Of a DNA stretch of 64,000 nt, positions 61,046 to 64,000 are shown piece by piece. Position 1 is the first letter of the stretch, and every line of letters starts with the position of its first letter. Source of the DNA: Atopsyche davidsoni. Lineage: Eukaryota > Arthropoda > Insecta > Trichoptera > Hydrobiosidae. The position numbers and the translations under genes were made by a program. The stretch is taken from the NCBI GenBank assembly GCA_022113835.1, contig JAILWY010000030.1, positions 1,178,001-1,242,000 of the forward strand, given 5' to 3'. Below the pieces are notes generated by a model. The model saw nothing but the letters and a program-made list of their open reading frames with translations, did no database searches and was not told the DNA's origin.

Positions 61046-61197
61046 TACCACATGATAAATAATAAAAAAAAATAGTTTTTTTTATATATAAATAATCAAT
61101 ATTTTTGACAAAGAGTACTTGGTGGAATTCCATTTTAATACTTTAAATCATAGGCTCCCTAACTTTTTTCTGCCTTGCTAATATTGAATTTTTAAAT

Positions 61198-61267
61198 TTG
61201 ACCGGATTTTTTGTCCGTTACATCCGAAATCCGTTAAACGGGGGTCCGTTATATCGAGGTTTTACTG
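61198..61267 (-). mobile_element. pogo/Tigger-like terminal fragment nested in the hAT element
   Basis: The minus strand from 61267 reads CAGTAAAACCTCGATATAAC, then GGACCCCCGTTTAACGG, ATTTCGGATG and TAACGGAC. CAGT-AAACCTCG-TATAACG is typical of pogo/Tigger-type ends, and a TA dinucleotide abuts it at 61268-61269. Only one end is present. It lies in the 3' untranslated part of the hAT copy, so it arrived after or with it. Confidence 0.5.
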
Positions 61268-61335
61268 TATACCTTTATAAATAAAAACACACAAAATGCA
61301 AATATAGTAACATTCACTAAAAAAAATCAATACTT

Positions 61336-61730
61336 TTAATGGGAGGGATGGGTCTTATGCTTTGATAGGAAACTTTCAATATTTGGCTTCAAATAAGTCA
61401 GATTTGATTTCAAATCTCCTCGCCCATTGAATTCCAATCTATTTATTTTTTTGTAAGAAGAATGGCAACCGCATTGAAACCCCTTTCCACGAGGAATGAA
61501 GATGGTAAAGCTATCAAAAACCTTCTTGCGATAGTCCATAATGCTGGATAAATAGCAGGTATGTCTCTCTGAAGCCAAAATTGCTGATATCCCTTTCTAA
61601 ACTGCACCTTCAATTCTTCATTAGTGCTTATTCCAATCAGTTCTTCTTGTAGTATGACTTCCGATTCTTCAATGTAACCGTGTGGATCGATAATTGATAT
61701 TTTGGTGATGACCTGCCTAAATGGGATCAA
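61336..61730 (-). pseudogene. hAT transposase C-terminal pseudogene (ZBED5/FAM200-like)
   Basis: The minus-strand frame ending at 61443 gives FWLQRDIPAIYPALWTIARR, FLIALPSSFLVERGFNAV and AILLTKK. This is the hAT dimerisation region as seen in ZBED5- and FAM200-type proteins (YPALW, AFPSSY-VE-GFS, LL-KKRNRL). A one-base slip in a seven-A run near 61450 moves the match to KINRLEFNGRGDLKSNL and ends SKHKTHPSH at 61336. The BED finger and catalytic residues are missing, so no functional enzyme can be made. Confidence 0.85.
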
Positions 61731-61897
61731 CTCTCGTAGACCCCCATTTGCAGTTCGTGGACCCCCAATTTAATTTTTCCCTGTCATCGACCCATTGCAG
61801 GGCGTAATCCGACCCTTGCAGGTCGATATTGACCACTTTGGGAACCAATGCTTTAAATAAAATACTTGAGTGATTTTCCACATGTTAATTTTTCATT

Positions 61898-61937
61898 GGT
61901 GACCGGTTTGGCCAACCTTTCACGTTGGCATTATCAA
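61898..61937 (-). ncRNA. Hammerhead-like motif, inactive second copy
   Basis: Same layout as 38114-38153: UUGAUAA, U, GCCAAC, loop, GUUGGC, then CAAA in place of GAAA, C-CG-G, UC. Loss of the G of GAAA should abolish activity. The shared UUGAUAA shows that this core form was already in the ancestor of both copies. Confidence 0.45.
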
Positions 61938-63140
61938 ACTGAGTTCAGTATTTTTTAAAATTTTCTGCATTTAAACTAAAAAGCATAAACTATTCTCCAC
62001 TGTGATGGACTCCAATGCTTCAGGTGTGACCGTGCGTTTTAAAGAGCGAGAGAGCTCTCACTGTATCGGTACTGTGTATGTTAGAAGTCTCGAAAACCGT
62101 AAATTTATAAAAATTAATAATATCTGTTATATTTTCTTTAGCGTGGATGTATAATAATTATAAACATTTATTCATCCCGTTACATTATTGTTATTTTCAA
62201 AATTTATTTTCAAATTGAAGAAGACATCTAAAAATAATGATGTACCACGAATATAATAAATATTTTTAATTTCCATAATATATTTTTTTTAATCAATTCA
62301 AGGATGTAAGTAAATTTGTGGTTGAAAGTGTTATCGGTTAGTGGAAGATATTCCAGAGAAAGAATTTACGTTGCAATTATGGTAACTGTGTCTGCCTGTC
62401 CGTCCCAACTCTGTAACGAGCTGGCTGCTGGATCCAGTTCATCATCAGCTCGGATGCTCTTCGCCCATCTAGCACGAGGGTTTCTTTTACAGTCACACCA
62501 TTCTATTACAATTAATACAAGATTTTCGTAAAGCCGAACAATGACGTCATATGATTAGTATTAATTTTATCCAAATATATTTATATGCACCATAGGGGGT
62601 TACAATGAGATACAACGTTTTATACACCCAGTATGTTATATTTAATATGTTGTAATTATTATTTTCATCAGTTAGGTGTCGAAATATTTTGAGATTGAAA
62701 TGTGTATTTTAATACAAATAAAAATAGTTTGGAGATCATTTTTATGCTTTGATATGTAGAGCACTTAAGAAGGGTTAAGGTACATGAAATTGTAAACCAC
62801 TGAAACAATTAAAAAATAATCAAATAAATATCTAAAAAAATGTAAGATTTATATTTCGAGACTACTTGAATAGGGAAAAAAGATAAGTGATTTAAAAATT
62901 AACCAAAAAAATATTAATGCCAAATATTGTTTTTTTGTATATGATTTTAAGGTACCAAAGAATCAATTTTCTTTTCAGTAATACTTGTATCATGCATTAA
63001 ACACGATTTATACCCTCTTTGTTGGCCTGTTTGACAAGAGTTTAAATTTCGACAAACATGTTTGTCGAGCGACACGAAAATGAATCGAGAGCGTGAGCGA
63101 ATCGAAACAACAGCGAGCGGTAAAAGTGGCGCCACACAGG
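61938..63140. other. AT-rich non-coding DNA
   Basis: No gene. A CTGGATCCAG palindrome followed by TTCATCATCAG occurs at 62428-62449, echoed at 60741-60762; both look like degenerate members of the CUGAUGA-containing repeat class. A CRE octamer lies at 62542-62549. Confidence 0.45.
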
Positions 63141-63149
63141 TGACTCGAG

Positions 63150-63240
63150 GAAATCTACGCCGCGCCGGGAATCGAACTCAGGCCCTGAGATCTGCGAGGT
63201 TATAGACATGGAAATAATAAAAGTGCGAGTCCACACCGCA
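63150..63240 (-). mobile_element. tRNA-derived SINE fragment
   Basis: Minus strand: CTGAGTTCGATTCCCGGCGC is an excellent B box. An A-box-like stretch may lie upstream in GTTTGGCCTGGCAGGG. No tRNA fold with a full acceptor stem is visible. Confidence 0.5.
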
Positions 63241-63527
63241 CCCTGCCAGGCCAAACGACCGACGCTCTGAACAAAAACCTGAGTGCATACAAAAGATGTT
63301 AAGCTAATCTGTAGCTAGAGGTAACAGATTTGACAAGTAAAACTATATTTTTACTTGTTAAAATGCGTTTTGAAATAAAAAAAAAGATTTCATTTTTATT
63401 AAAGTACTTCCAGCTACTAGCTAGTTTTTGAGCCTGAAAACTAAAAGGAGAAAATGCATCCAAAAGTCAATGTCAACTGCTAAAAGGTTTGATTACTAGT
63501 CTTCACAAAGCAACAATAAAATTATTA

Positions 63528-63823
63528 CAATCAATTAGGAAGTTCGAATGGTAAGTATGATAATATAAAATTAGAAATGCCAAATGAAGATGAGAATATC
63601 GGGAGGCCCTCACTCAGGATCCTCGAATAACGACAAGGCTGATGTGCGACTCTTCCGACAAGGTTTCTATGGTTCCCATGCTAATTCAAAGCAAATGCAG
63701 AAGAGCTCTAATCAAGCCATAGCCAAACATCCCGCCAACTCCTGTTAGATTAAACTCATCCTAGTTAAAAGCATCCATACAATTGATATTTTACCAAACT
63801 TATTTATAAATGCAAGGTCCCCA
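63528..63823 (-). repeat. Dispersed repeat, copy 2
   Basis: Reverse-complement partner of 19650-19936, from GGGGACCTTGCATTTATAAA (63823 downwards) to ACTTCCTAATTG (63528). An 11- to 20-base block near 63680 differs by indel from copy 1. Confidence 0.85.
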
Positions 63824-63959
63824 AACTAATAAAAAAATTTAAAAATATTATTCCATTATTTTAGTTTTTCATTGTGCTGCTGTGTGCAAAAGCAGGACTC
63901 TAAAGTAACGTTGATTTGAATATAAAAAATTGCTCCTTTTCATTTTGTTGGTTTATAGA

Positions 63960-64000
63960 TACGAGGGCGGTCCGATAAGTACTTAGCCTCACCACCCGAT
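63960..64000 (+). mobile_element. Possible mariner-type terminal repeat at window edge
   Basis: A TA dinucleotide at 63960-63961 leads into CGAGGGCGGTCCGATAAG, then TACTTAGCC. Ends of this form (CGAGGG-NGTYCRAWAAGTA) are common in insect mariner elements. The body lies beyond the window, so it cannot be confirmed. Confidence 0.5.

Larger units (their letters stand above)
61149..61850 (-). mobile_element. hAT element with perfect 8-bp target duplication
   Basis: The 702-bp element has ends CATTGGTTCCCAAAGTGG (minus strand from 61850) and CATAGGCTCCCTAAC (from 61149 inward). It is flanked by identical CTTTAAAT at 61141-61148 and 61851-61858. It keeps only the last part of a transposase gene, so it is an internally deleted derivative. 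The uninterrupted paralogue at 38112-38250 independently confirms the borders. Confidence 0.92.
61085..61937 (-). repeat. Dispersed repeat interrupted by a hAT element
   Basis: Minus strand from 61937: TTTGATAATGCCAACG, CCGGTCACCAAT, AAGTATTTTATTTAAAG at 61851, then the hAT insertion, then ATTTAAAGTATTAAAATGG and AATTCCACCAAGTACT from 61148 down to about 61085. The two halves together match 38112-38250 in order. Confidence 0.85.

Overview
The window looks like AT-rich nuclear DNA from an arthropod, probably an insect. The grounds are Tc1/mariner and hAT transposon relics, tRNA-derived SINEs, hammerhead-ribozyme-like repeats, AT microsatellites and short GC-rich islets in an A+T background. 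The species cannot be named. No intact protein-coding host gene was found: every reading frame with a recognisable family signature is a broken transposable-element gene, and most other open frames are short chance frames. The window is best read as intergenic or intronic DNA, possibly with promoter-like GC islets.

Layout. 1-14.4 kb: AT-rich DNA with a non-autonomous hAT element bounded by an 8-bp target duplication (2240-2644) and a diverged tandem duplication (7129-7470). 14.4-15.1 kb: a decayed mauritiana-like mariner transposase that has lost the first catalytic Asp. 15.1-31 kb: GC islets, a dispersed repeat whose second copy lies inverted near the window end, a 47-bp-arm hairpin (23231-23387), a Tc1/mariner-type transposase fragment (28223-28465) and a four-copy tandem motif array (30634-31113). 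32-38 kb: a long AT microsatellite, a SINE cluster and the first strong hammerhead-like motif.

39.0-41.2 kb holds the largest transposon: 2,200 bp with inverted ends, a perfect 8-bp target duplication and a broken hAT-like transposase. 41.9-43.4 kb is a degenerate satellite cut by a 375-bp element with about 70-bp inverted arms. 43-57 kb has SINEs, more GC islets, the second strong hammerhead-like motif (47314-47359), an inverted copy of the 2.2-kb-region hAT element (51273-51665) and a duplicated CRE-containing islet. 57.9-59.5 kb is a very homogeneous 66-bp satellite, open in one frame on each strand and followed by the 3' end of a non-LTR retrotransposon. 61.1-61.9 kb contains a shortened hAT element inserted in an older repeat; a paralogous copy at 38112-38250 preserves the empty site. 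The last 41 bases look like the start of a further mariner element.

Most notable result: at least eight sites share one layout (CUGANGA-like core, hairpin, GAAA, a possible one-base-pair stem III, UH cleavage position). Two of them fit a type I hammerhead ribozyme with a pairing stem I. All calls rest on reading the sequence by eye; no search or folding program was run.
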